Source: Candidatus Adiutrix sp. (lineage in GTDB: Bacteria > Desulfobacterota > Desulfarculia > Adiutricales > Adiutricaceae). Taken from it: a stretch of DNA of 6,852 bases. Location of the stretch: NCBI GenBank assembly GCA_031285975.1, contig JAITVE010000115.1, positions 1 to 6,852 on the forward strand. The letters are read 5' to 3'. Positions within the stretch are counted from its first letter, which is position 1. Each line of letters begins with the position of its first letter. Below, piece after piece: positions 1-6,394 of the stretch. The notes beneath the pieces are model-generated. The model had not been told where the DNA came from. It searched no databases and saw only the letters and a list, made by a program, of their open reading frames with translations. Both the position numbers and the translations under genes were made by a program.

Positions 1-5
1 ATCCC

Positions 6-12
6 CCTCCTT
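6..12 (-). promoter_or_regulatory. Strong Shine-Dalgarno on the minus strand at the window edge
   Basis: On the minus strand the last bases of the window read AAGGAGGGGGAT, a near-perfect match to the anti-Shine-Dalgarno target, with AAGGAGG at 12 down to 6. It would place a minus-strand start codon at or just beyond position 1, outside the window. The AT-rich tract at 71-140 would then be a shared divergent promoter region; a minus-strand -10-like TATGAT lies at 101-96, with no good -35. The gene itself is not visible, so this is inference from one motif. Confidence 0.3.
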
Positions 13-107
13 CATAGCATTCCAGCCTTGCCTGACTCCCCACAGCCCCTCCCCTCTTCCCTGTTGCCATCTTTTATAATAATTTATATATAATTATCAT
101 AAAAAGC

Positions 108-136
108 TTGACTTTTAAAAATAATTGCCATAATCT
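108..136 (+). promoter_or_regulatory. Sigma-70-like promoter for the secreted Ala/Pro-rich protein gene
   Basis: TTGACT at 108-113 matches the -35 consensus in five of six bases. Two -10 candidates follow: CATAAT at 129-134 (five of six matches, 15-base spacer) and TAATCT at 131-136 (weaker, ideal 17-base spacer). The surrounding 71-140 tract is strikingly AT-rich in a GC-rich window and also holds TATAAT at 75-80 and 89-94. AAAAAGCTT occurs at 101-109 and again at 147-155, flanking the promoter. Transcription would start near 142, leaving a leader of about 100 bases before the ATG at 243. Confidence 0.5.
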
Positions 137-171
137 GTAATGGTCGAAAAAGCTTATACCGCGGAAGAAAG

Positions 172-189
172 CCCCGCAATGGTGCGGGG
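172..189 (+). promoter_or_regulatory. Perfect GC hairpin in the 5' leader
   Basis: CCCCGCA (172-178), loop ATGG (179-182) and TGCGGGG (183-189) form a perfect 7-bp stem in the predicted leader of the gene at 243. A GC palindrome CCGGGCCCGG follows at 193-202, and GCGG at 161-164 could pair with CCGC at 215-218 to close a multibranch structure. There is no T-tract after the hairpin, so it is not an intrinsic terminator. It matches no riboswitch consensus I know; it may only stabilise the mRNA. Confidence 0.4.
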
Positions 190-242
190 AAGGCCGGGCC
201 CGGTTGCGGCAGTCCCGCGCCTCACTATAGGGAGTCATGCCA

Positions 243-1037
243 ATGAAAATTCTGTCGTCAAGCCTGCTGGCTCTGGTTTTGGCCGCCGGGCCCGTCTGGG
301 CCCAGGAATCCCAGGTGTTTGAATTTGATTATGACCAGCAGGGCAACGCCACCGCCGTGACCCTGCCGGGCGCGGCCGCCCCCGCCCAGCCGGCCGCGCC
401 GAGGACGGCTGTTGCGCCGCCCGCACGCACGCCGCAGGGAGCCGCCGCCGCGAAGGATAACACCATCACCCTCGTCGGCCAGCCCGACCCCGCTGGGGAT
501 GCTCCCCCGGCTTTGAGTGATGACGAGCTTTTCGATCTTTTCGCGGCCCCGGAAACCGAGCAGACTCTCGTGACCCCGGCGGGCGCGCCGCCGGTCATCG
601 CAGTTCCGGCGGCTCCCGGCGAGGCCCAGGTGGAAAAAGCCCAGCCGCAGTCGCGGCCCGCCCCGGCTCAGGCGGCTCGTCCAAGCAACAATGCGGGGGC
701 AAGCCGGGCTCAGACCGCTGTAACGGCCCCGGCGCAACAAGCTTCCGCCGCCGACCAGCCCTCCGTGGCGACCGTCACCAAATCCGCCCCGGCGGCCCTG
801 GCGGTGGCCCGCGTTCAGCGCGTGACCAGCCAGCAGCAGCGCTGGTTGTTGGCGCACCATAACTGGAGCAAGGCTCCCCGCAGTCAGGCAAAACCCGTGT
901 CGCTGGTTCCCAACCGGCCCCTGTACCCTATGGATAAACCGGGCGCGCCCATTGTCCGGGCGCGGAGCGCTTCGGTCACCCCCAAAATCCTCCGCCGGTC
1001 GGCGGGGACAGTGGTGGAATTGACCCGTTTTCCCTGA
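243..1037 (+). CDS. Secreted Ala/Pro-rich protein of unknown function
   Basis: I do not recognise this 264-residue protein. The start chosen is ATG 243, because GGAG at 231-234 lies 8 bases upstream; the in-frame ATG at 237 would leave a spacing of only 2. Residues 1-20 are a clear Sec signal peptide (MKILSSS, a hydrophobic core, then VWA before Q21), so the product should be periplasmic or exported. The mature part begins with a short acidic/aromatic stretch (FEFDYDQQGN, about 26-35). A Pro/Ala linker follows, then an acidic amphipathic patch SDDELFDLF at about 92-100. A long Ala/Pro/Gln low-complexity region continues to about 190. The last 75 residues are basic and less repetitive, with a Gln-rich RVTSQQQRW segment and several Arg/Lys. 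There are no cysteines and no catalytic motif. Most of it is probably disordered, suggesting a spacer or an adaptor in the envelope. It appears monocistronic, with its own promoter and a possible terminator. Confidence 0.75.
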   Translation: MKILSSSLLALVLAAGPVWAQESQVFEFDYDQQGNATAVTLPGAAAPAQPAAPRTAVAPPARTPQGAAAAKDNTITLVGQPDPAGDAPPALSDDELFDLFAAPETEQTLVTPAGAPPVIAVPAAPGEAQVEKAQPQSRPAPAQAARPSNNAGASRAQTAVTAPAQQASAADQPSVATVTKSAPAALAVARVQRVTSQQQRWLLAHHNWSKAPRSQAKPVSLVPNRPLYPMDKPGAPIVRARSASVTPKILRRSAGTVVELTRFP

Positions 1038-1044
1038 TTTTTAC

Positions 1045-1072
1045 GCCCGGCTTCGCGGCGGGCAGTCTTTTT
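1045..1072 (+). terminator. Weak intrinsic terminator after the Ala/Pro-rich gene
   Basis: GCCCG at 1045-1049 pairs with CGGGC at 1059-1063 around a TTCG-containing loop, followed by AGTC and a T-run ending at 1072. The stem is only 5 bp, extendable with bulges, so efficiency may be modest. It sits 8 bases after the stop codon and separates this gene from the peptidase operon. Confidence 0.45.
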
Positions 1073-1075
1073 GCA
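1060..1075 (+). promoter_or_regulatory. Candidate sigma-54 (-24/-12) promoter ahead of pepF
   Basis: The bases at 1060-1075 read GGGCAGTCTTTTTGCA style: GG at 1061-1062 and GC at 1073-1074 are separated by exactly 10 bases, with GGCA on the -24 side and TTGCA on the -12 side. This fits the sigma-54 consensus TGGCACG-N4-TTGCW in its key positions but lacks the CG of the -24 box. Transcription would start near 1086, 28 bases before the ATG at 1114. The site overlaps the T-tract of the preceding terminator, so the match may be accidental. Confidence 0.28.
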
Positions 1076-1113
1076 ACGATCATATTTACTGGAATAAGAA
1101 AGAAATATCGGCA

Positions 1114-2874
1114 ATGCGCGAAATCCCTCATTGGAATCTGGATCAACTCTATGCGCCGGACAGCCCGGCCCTGAAAAGCGACCTGGCGGCTCTGGACGAG
1201 CAGGCGGCCCGCTTCGCCCGCTGGCGGGAGCGGCTCGCGGCGGATATCACTCCCGCTGATTTCACGCGCCTGGTTGCGGAGCTTGAGGATGTGCACCGGC
1301 TGGCCCACCGCCTGTCGGGCTACGCGGCCCTGGCCTTTGCCCAGAACACCCAGGATCAGAAGGCCCTGGCCTTCATGGCCAAGATGGACGAAAAAATGGC
1401 CGACCTGGGCAACGAACTGCTTTTCTTTGAAATCTGGTGGAAGGAACTGCCCGAGGAAAAGGCCGCGCCCCTGATTGCCGCCGCCCCGGATTTCGCCTAC
1501 TGGCTGCGCCGCACCCGGGCCCTGCGGCCCCATACCCTGCCCGAAGAGCAGGAAAAAATCGTCAACCTCAAAGACGTGACCGGTCGCGAAGCCCTCATCG
1601 CCCTCTACGATTCCATCACCAACCGCTACCGCTACCGCACTGATTTTGTGCCGGGCGGCGACGGGCGGGAAGTGACCCGCGACGAATTGATGGTGCGCGT
1701 CCGCAGTGACCAGCCCGAGGTGCGGGCCGGGGCCTACCGCGAACTGTACCGCGTCTACGCTCAGGACGGGCCCATCCTGGGGCAGATTTACCAGACCGCG
1801 GTGCGCGACTGGCGCGTGGAAAACATCCGCCTGCGCCATTATGATTCGCCCCAGGCCGTGCGCCACAAGGCCAACGACCTGCCCCCCGAGGCCGTGGCCG
1901 CCTTGCTCAAAGTGGCAAGGGAACGGGCCCCGCTCTTCGGCGAGTTTTTCAAGCTCAAAGCCAAAGCCTTGAATATCAAACTCCGCCGCTACGACCTTTA
2001 CGCGCCCCTCACCGCTGACGACCAGACGGTGAGCTTTGAGGACGGCGTCACCGAAGTGCTGGAGGCCTTCGGGGCTTTCAGCCCCCGCTTCCGCGAACTG
2101 GCCGCCGCCATCATCGACGGCCGCCGCTTCTCGGCCCGGCCCCAGCCCGGCAAGCAGGGCGGCGCCTTTTGCTATTCCATGCTCCCGACCGACCTGCCCT
2201 GGGTGCTCATGACCTACAACGGGCGGCGGCAGGACTTGTTCACCATGGCCCACGAGTTGGGGCACGGCCTCCATTCGCAGCTGGCCAAAGAACACAACCT
2301 GTTCCACTTTCACGCCACGTTGCCGCTGGCCGAGACCGCCTCGACCTTTGGCGAAATGCTCCTGGCCGACCGTTTGATGAAGCGCGCCGCCTCAAACCGG
2401 GAGCGGGCCAACATGCTGTTTCACCTTTTGGACGACGCCTACGCCACCATCGGGCGGCAGGCCTTTTTTGCCATGTTTGAAATACAGGCCCACGAGATGA
2501 TTGAAAACGGGGCCACCGTTGATGAGCTGGCCGACGCCTACCACCAGAACCTTGCCGAACAATTTGCCGACGCCGTAGACCTGACGGACGAGTTCCGCTG
2601 GGAATGGGTCAGCATTCCCCACATCTTCCACACCCCCTTCTATGTCTACGCCTACAGCTTCGGCCAGCTCCTTGTTTACAGCCTTTGGCGGCAATATGAA
2701 AAGGAAGGCCCGGCCTTCGTGCCCCGCCTGACGGCCCTCTTGGCCAAGGGCGGCTCGGCCCCGCCGGAGACCATCCTCCGCGAGAGCGGCCTGGGCCCCC
2801 TGGATGAAAAATTCTGGCAGGGCGGCTTTGAGGTCATTGAAAAAATGCTGACCGACCTCAAGGCGCTGCTGTAG
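1114..2874 (+). CDS. pepF: M3B family oligoendopeptidase F (zinc metallopeptidase)
   Basis: This 586-residue protein is close to the usual PepF length of about 600. PepF-type enzymes are cytosolic zinc endopeptidases that cut short oligopeptides, in peptide turnover and peptide nutrition. The zinc site is plain: H380-E-L-G-H384 supplies two ligands and the general-base E381. E407 in ETASTFGEML, 23 residues after H384, is the expected third ligand. The C-terminal HIFHTPFYVYAYSFG (503-517) is the conserved substrate-binding His/Tyr region of the family. The N-terminal part (about 1-190) is helical and charged, as in the PepF N-terminal domain; the M3 catalytic fold covers roughly 195-580. There is no signal peptide. 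ATG 1114 is the only plausible start; its Shine-Dalgarno is weak (purine-rich AAGAAAG at 1096-1102). The stop lies 8 bases before the next gene, so the two are probably co-transcribed. All catalytic residues are present and there is no sign of a frameshift. Confidence 0.95.
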   Translation: MREIPHWNLDQLYAPDSPALKSDLAALDEQAARFARWRERLAADITPADFTRLVAELEDVHRLAHRLSGYAALAFAQNTQDQKALAFMAKMDEKMADLGNELLFFEIWWKELPEEKAAPLIAAAPDFAYWLRRTRALRPHTLPEEQEKIVNLKDVTGREALIALYDSITNRYRYRTDFVPGGDGREVTRDELMVRVRSDQPEVRAGAYRELYRVYAQDGPILGQIYQTAVRDWRVENIRLRHYDSPQAVRHKANDLPPEAVAALLKVARERAPLFGEFFKLKAKALNIKLRRYDLYAPLTADDQTVSFEDGVTEVLEAFGAFSPRFRELAAAIIDGRRFSARPQPGKQGGAFCYSMLPTDLPWVLMTYNGRRQDLFTMAHELGHGLHSQLAKEHNLFHFHATLPLAETASTFGEMLLADRLMKRAASNRERANMLFHLLDDAYATIGRQAFFAMFEIQAHEMIENGATVDELADAYHQNLAEQFADAVDLTDEFRWEWVSIPHIFHTPFYVYAYSFGQLLVYSLWRQYEKEGPAFVPRLTALLAKGGSAPPETILRESGLGPLDEKFWQGGFEVIEKMLTDLKALL

Positions 2875-2882
2875 CAAAGGTT

Positions 2883-3722
2883 ATGCAGGATTTTACCAAA
2901 GCTCCGGTCTGGCCGGGGTCGGCTCCCGCCGCGTTGCGGGAGTTGCCCTGGCCTGATTTTTTGGCGAAATCCTTCGGCTGCGCCGGAGCCGGTTTTCTGC
3001 TCGGGCTCCTGATGATCGCCGCCGCCCTGCTTGTGCCGCCCCCGGCCTTCCTGGCCAACCACGCCCTGGGGCTGGGCTGGCTGTGTTTTTTGTTCATGAT
3101 GCTGGGCAACTGGGTCATACCCGGCCGGAGCATGGGCAGGAACGTGGCGGGGCTGGCGGTGTTTTCCATGGCCGCCGCCCTGCTGGCCCTGATTATCGTC
3201 TTCAAGCACTTTCACCGCCCGGAACTGTTTTTGCTGCTGCGGTGGTGGCTGACGATGGTTCTGATGCTGGGCCTCTCGGGCCTGGTTTTGCGGAAACAGC
3301 CCGAGCTTTCGACTATCATGGTCTACCTGCTCTGCCAGGCGGTGGCCTTGGCCTGTACTCTCTTTCCGTTCCAGTCCTTCTTCTGGCTAAACGTGGCGGT
3401 GGCGGGCACCCTGCCCCTCGGGGTCTCGATTTGCCTGGGCCGCCTGCGCTGGGAACTCAACCCCGACCGCAAGCCGGTCACTCTGCCGCTCTGGGCCGCG
3501 CCCTATCTGGGGGTTCGATTGCCGTATTTCATGCTGGTGGCCTGCCTCAACCGGGCTTTGTATCCGGCCTTTATCTTTGCCGCCGCGATGTCGAGCGACT
3601 CCCAGGGGCGCAGCCATATGCCGGAGTCGTTTTTTCTGGGCCACATAAGCGGGACGATTTATCGGGATTTTTGGCCGAAAAAAGAGGAAGACCTGCGCGG
3701 TATCCGGCCGGGCGGCTTCTAA
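2883..3722 (+). CDS. Polytopic inner-membrane protein, unknown function
   Basis: I do not recognise the family of this 279-residue protein. After a cytosolic-looking N-terminus of about 30 residues it has hydrophobic segments at about 33-53, 58-79, 87-108, 113-136, 143-162 and 164-186. A further hydrophobic stretch at about 203-236 contains Arg and Asn and may be a seventh helix or a re-entrant segment. The C-terminal 40 residues are hydrophilic and charged (WPKKEEDLRG). Positive residues sit at several loop ends (GRSMGR at 81-86, LRK at 136-138, RLRW at 187-190), consistent with inner-membrane insertion. No transporter or enzyme signature is visible. The start ATG lies 8 bases after the pepF stop; AAAGG at 2876-2880 leaves only 2 bases of spacing, so translation may depend on coupling to pepF. 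A role linked to peptides (uptake or export) is a guess from gene order only. Confidence 0.85.
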   Translation: MQDFTKAPVWPGSAPAALRELPWPDFLAKSFGCAGAGFLLGLLMIAAALLVPPPAFLANHALGLGWLCFLFMMLGNWVIPGRSMGRNVAGLAVFSMAAALLALIIVFKHFHRPELFLLLRWWLTMVLMLGLSGLVLRKQPELSTIMVYLLCQAVALACTLFPFQSFFWLNVAVAGTLPLGVSICLGRLRWELNPDRKPVTLPLWAAPYLGVRLPYFMLVACLNRALYPAFIFAAAMSSDSQGRSHMPESFFLGHISGTIYRDFWPKKEEDLRGIRPGGF

Positions 3723-3769
3723 TGCGCGCCCCGGCTTCCGGCAGCATGACAGCCCTCACGTTCCCCTCG

Positions 3770-3800
3770 CCCCGGCCCCAAAAGCCGGGGTGTGCTTTTT
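3770..3800 (+). terminator. Intrinsic terminator of the pepF operon
   Basis: CCCCGGC (3770-3776) and GCCGGGG (3784-3790) form a perfect 7-bp stem around a CCCAAAA loop. TGTGC and five T residues follow, up to 3800. The lag between stem and T-run is longer than ideal. The octamer GCCCCGGC occurs both at 3769-3776 and at 3728-3735, so the 3' arm could also pair with the upstream copy. It lies about 48 bases after the membrane-protein stop and before the next promoter. Confidence 0.7.
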
Positions 3801-3840
3801 CCCAGGCCGCTACATATAGTGTGCGTGCAAAAAATTGTAA

Positions 3841-3869
3841 TAGTAATCCAAGCTTTCCTATGCTAAAAT
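3841..3869 (+). promoter_or_regulatory. Extended -10 promoter for the diguanylate cyclase
   Basis: TGCTAAAAT at 3861-3869 is an extended -10 element (TGn followed by TAAAAT, 3864-3869). TAGTAA at 3841-3846 is a poor -35 at a 17-base spacing. TATAAT at 3873-3878 is a second -10 candidate but has no recognisable -35. The region is AT-rich compared with its surroundings. The first choice gives a start near 3876 and a leader of about 68 bases to the ATG at 3944. Confidence 0.4.
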
Positions 3870-3903
3870 CAATATAATTGAAAGGTTTACTCGCGCGGTA
3901 TTT

Positions 3904-3924
3904 TTGACGGATACTCGTTGACGG
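3904..3924 (+). repeat. TTGACGG direct repeat in the diguanylate cyclase leader
   Basis: TTGACGG occurs at 3904-3910 and at 3918-3924, a 14-base period. The repeats lie downstream of the candidate promoter and end 19 bases before the ATG. They could be a tandem regulator-binding site. The first copy could instead act as a -35 hexamer (TTGACG, 3904-3909) with TAGTAT at 3925-3930 and a short 15-base spacer. No named regulator is assigned. Confidence 0.35.
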
Positions 3925-3943
3925 TAGTATTTAAGGTGGGGAC

Positions 3944-6238
3944 ATGAAACGGACGCTTGCGCTTATCGTGACGGCCTGGCTGGCGGTGTTTTCCGTTGGG
4001 ATGGCGGCGGCTCAAGGCTCTTCCGGGCCGGAGGCGGCCCCGGCGTATCAGAAAATCCCCGGCGTAACCGTTGAGGAGATCGCGGCCATCGAGGCCATGC
4101 GGGCTGAGGGACGCGCCTTCACCTGCGGCTTTTTGGATTCCACCGAGGCCTTCGTTCAGAACGACGGGCGGCTGGACGGCTTTTCCGTCTTGCTCACCGG
4201 CCTTTTGAGCGATCTTTTCGACCTCCGCTTCACCGCCACCCGCTACCACCGCTTTGACCTTTTGCTGGCCGACCTTGAAACCGGGGAACTGAATTTTTCC
4301 GGCGAACTGACGCCCACCGCCGTCCGCCGGGGGACGAAAGACGAATGGTTTGAAGTGGGCGACCACGTGGAGCGCGGCAAGGGTTATTTCATGTCCACCC
4401 CCACCGCCGGCCGCCGACTCCGCATTTTCACCCTGGCCGGTTCGCCAGCGCGCGATGAAACCAACCTGACCGGGCTGAAAATAGGCTTCCTTGAAGGCAC
4501 TTCAACCCCCAGCGACATCCGGCAGGCCTACCACCTGAACTTTGAGGCGGTGGACGTGGCCATGCCCGAAAATGCCGGGCCTGACTACGGCTCGTATGAC
4601 CTGGCCGTCGCCATGCTGAAAAGCGGCGAGATCGACGCCTTTATCGGGGAAGGCACCGCCGACCACGCCTTCAGCAAATTCAACCTGACGGGCGAGACCA
4701 TCCGCTCGGCCGTCATTTTCCCGATGCTCCACATCCCGGTGTCCCTGTCCACCGCCGACCCGGAACTGAAGGCCGTCATTTCCGTGCTGGATAAATTCAT
4801 GGCTAAAGACGGCGTGGACGCGCTGTACGCCCTCTACAGCGAAGGCGAACTGCGTTATGCGAAAAACAAATGGTACAACGCCCTGAACGTTGAGGAACTG
4901 GCCTATTTAAACGAACTGCGCTATCTGCGCAAGTCCATCGCCGTGGAATCCGAGCACGACAATTACCCGGTCAGCTTTTACAACGAAACCAACGGCCGCT
5001 TCGAAGGCATCGCCCTGGATGTGCTGGATCACATCAGCCGCCTGACCGGCATCCCCTTTGAAATCGTCTCCACTAAAGACGACGTGTGGGAGGACATGTT
5101 CAACCGGGTCAAAAGCGGCCAAAGCCCCATGGTGGCCCAACTGCTGAAATCCCAGGCGCGGAGCCGGGATTTCATTTGGAGCGACGCCCCCTACTCGCGC
5201 TCCTACTACGCCCTGTTGTCCAAGCTGGACTATCCCAACCTCTCCAGCTACCTGGTGCGGCGCGCCTCGGTGGGGGTTATGCAGGCTTCCGGCCACCAGG
5301 ACATTTACCAGGAAAGTTTCCCGGACAACAACAACCTGGTGGAGTACGGCACGTTCAACGACACCCTCGACGCTCTGGAGCGCGGCGAGGTGGAGCTGGT
5401 CATGGGCTCTGAGCACATGCTGCTGAACCAGATAAATTACCGCGAAAAATCGGGCCTGAAAATCAACCTCAAGCTCGGCGCTTCCATGGATTCCTACTTT
5501 GGCTTCAACAAGCATGAAACCATCCTGCGCTCCATCATCAGCAAGGCCCAGCAGTCCGTGCCCATAGAAATCATCGAGACCAACTGGACCAGCCGCAGCT
5601 TTGACTACAGCAGCAAAATGGCGGCGGAGCGAACCCGCTCGATGGCCGTTTTCATCATCATCCTCTCGGTGGTGCTGATGGGCACGGTGGCCGTTCTGAT
5701 AAACAACATCAAGCTCGGCCGCTACCTCAAAAAAATCGCCAACAGCGACGCCCTGACCGGCATTTACAACAAGCGTTTTTTCATGAAGCTGGCCGAGATT
5801 CAGCAATCGCGCTCCCTGCGCACCCAAAGCGACTGCTTCATCATCATCTTCGACCTGGATCACTTTAAAATCGTCAACGACACCTACGGCCACGTGGCCG
5901 GGGACAAGGTGCTGCAGGAAGTGGCCCAGCGGGTGAAAAATTCCATCCGGCCCTATGACATTTTCGGGCGCTACGGCGGTGAGGAGTTCATGCTGCTGAT
6001 AACCGACGTAAAGCCCATCACCAAGGAAAACGTCATCGCCAGCGTGGAGCGCATCCGGCAGGAAATATGCCGCGCCCCGGTGGAATTCGACGGCAAGGAC
6101 ATTTTCGTCTCCGCCAGCTTCGGCATTGCCTACGCCTTCCCCAGGAACGATATGAACGCAGCCATTGAATACGCCGACAAGGCCCTCTACCGCGCCAAAA
6201 ACGCCGGGCGCAACCGCACGGTTTTTTTCACGGGGTGA
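3944..6238 (+). CDS. Membrane diguanylate cyclase with tandem Venus-flytrap periplasmic sensor
   Basis: This 764-residue protein should make cyclic di-GMP from two GTP in response to a periplasmic ligand. Residues 1-24 are a signal peptide (MKRTL, hydrophobic core, AAAQG). Two SBP_bac_3-like modules follow at about 57-300 and 330-555. Each is preceded by a similar linker, VEEIAAIEAMR from V43 and VEELAYLNELR from V316, as in tandem-flytrap sensors of the BvgS/EvgS type. The second module keeps the amino-acid-binding-protein-like signature SQAR (403-406), then DF and SDAPY. A single transmembrane helix lies at about 567-588. The GGDEF domain starts near DALTG (602), has the metal-binding D637 in FDLDHFK, N645 in VNDTYGH, and the active-site GGEEF at 678-682. 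RPYD (669-672), five residues upstream, is the allosteric I-site, so product inhibition is expected. GRNRTVFF near the C-terminus is typical. AAGGTGGGG just before the ATG is the ribosome site. It is probably monocistronic. The ligand cannot be read from sequence. Confidence 0.93.
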   Translation: MKRTLALIVTAWLAVFSVGMAAAQGSSGPEAAPAYQKIPGVTVEEIAAIEAMRAEGRAFTCGFLDSTEAFVQNDGRLDGFSVLLTGLLSDLFDLRFTATRYHRFDLLLADLETGELNFSGELTPTAVRRGTKDEWFEVGDHVERGKGYFMSTPTAGRRLRIFTLAGSPARDETNLTGLKIGFLEGTSTPSDIRQAYHLNFEAVDVAMPENAGPDYGSYDLAVAMLKSGEIDAFIGEGTADHAFSKFNLTGETIRSAVIFPMLHIPVSLSTADPELKAVISVLDKFMAKDGVDALYALYSEGELRYAKNKWYNALNVEELAYLNELRYLRKSIAVESEHDNYPVSFYNETNGRFEGIALDVLDHISRLTGIPFEIVSTKDDVWEDMFNRVKSGQSPMVAQLLKSQARSRDFIWSDAPYSRSYYALLSKLDYPNLSSYLVRRASVGVMQASGHQDIYQESFPDNNNLVEYGTFNDTLDALERGEVELVMGSEHMLLNQINYREKSGLKINLKLGASMDSYFGFNKHETILRSIISKAQQSVPIEIIETNWTSRSFDYSSKMAAERTRSMAVFIIILSVVLMGTVAVLINNIKLGRYLKKIANSDALTGIYNKRFFMKLAEIQQSRSLRTQSDCFIIIFDLDHFKIVNDTYGHVAGDKVLQEVAQRVKNSIRPYDIFGRYGGEEFMLLITDVKPITKENVIASVERIRQEICRAPVEFDGKDIFVSASFGIAYAFPRNDMNAAIEYADKALYRAKNAGRNRTVFFTG

Positions 6239-6317
6239 CGGGGCTGTAAGGCTTTCGTCACTGGCAAGTGCGTTAGGGCAACCGCCACGGCATTATTACC
6301 GCCCCGTCCGTCACCCC
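6232..6317. repeat. Long-range inverted repeat overlapping the diguanylate cyclase stop codon
   Basis: GGGGTGAC (6232-6239) pairs with GTCACCCC (6310-6317), and GGGGC (6240-6244) with GCCCC (6301-6305). This gives 13 bp in all, with a 4-base bulge (6306-6309) and a 56-base loop. The TGA stop of the upstream gene (6236-6238) lies inside the left arm. The right arm is shared with the hairpin at 6312-6350, so the two structures exclude each other. Confidence 0.5.
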
Positions 6318-6350
6318 GGCGAAGGGCGGGGCCTATGCCTTTCGCCGGTG
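6312..6350. repeat. Imperfect hairpin repeat with CCGGCGAA arms
   Basis: CCGGCGAA (6316-6323) is the exact reverse complement of TTCGCCGG (6341-6348). Allowing two bulged C residues, the stem extends to CACC on the left and GGTG on the right, with a 17-base loop. The left half CGTCACCCCGGCGAAGG resembles the left half of the palindrome 86 bases further on (CGTCATTCCTGCGAAGG), suggesting two diverged copies of one repeat family. Confidence 0.55.
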
Positions 6351-6394
6351 CCGCCGACCATGACGGTTGCCGCCACCGCCCTACGCTCCCCACT

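Noticed and set aside
1..70. Minus-strand open frame starting at ATG 70 and leaving the window
   Set aside because: There is no ribosome site before that ATG, the composition is unremarkable, and the good Shine-Dalgarno at 12-6 points to a start further left.
142..242. Cyclic di-GMP or cobalamin riboswitch in the leader of the first gene
   Set aside because: The conserved cores of these riboswitch classes are absent; only generic GC hairpins are present.
258..860. 200-codon minus-strand frame opposite the Ala/Pro-rich gene
   Set aside because: Its Gly/Arg-rich translation is the complement of GCC/CCG repeats. The + strand frame has a signal peptide, a ribosome site and a promoter.
976..2313. 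445-codon open frame on the minus strand across pepF
   Set aside because: It is a codon-bias shadow of the GC-rich pepF gene. The translation is rich in Gly/His/Val/Gln with no domain, while the + strand frame has a full zinc-peptidase signature.
3083..3877. 264-codon + frame overlapping the membrane protein and its terminator
   Set aside because: It overlaps the hydrophobic protein in another frame, reads through the intrinsic terminator, and has Gly/Pro/Arg shadow composition.
4907..5893. 328-codon minus-strand open frame across the diguanylate cyclase
   Set aside because: It is antisense to a clearly functional flytrap/GGDEF protein, with His/Val/Gln-biased low-information composition typical of a shadow frame.
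6222..6228. T7 run near the end of the diguanylate cyclase as a slippage site or terminator
   Set aside because: It encodes normal Phe codons (VFFTG terminus) four codons before the stop, and no stable hairpin precedes it, so neither recoding nor termination is supported.
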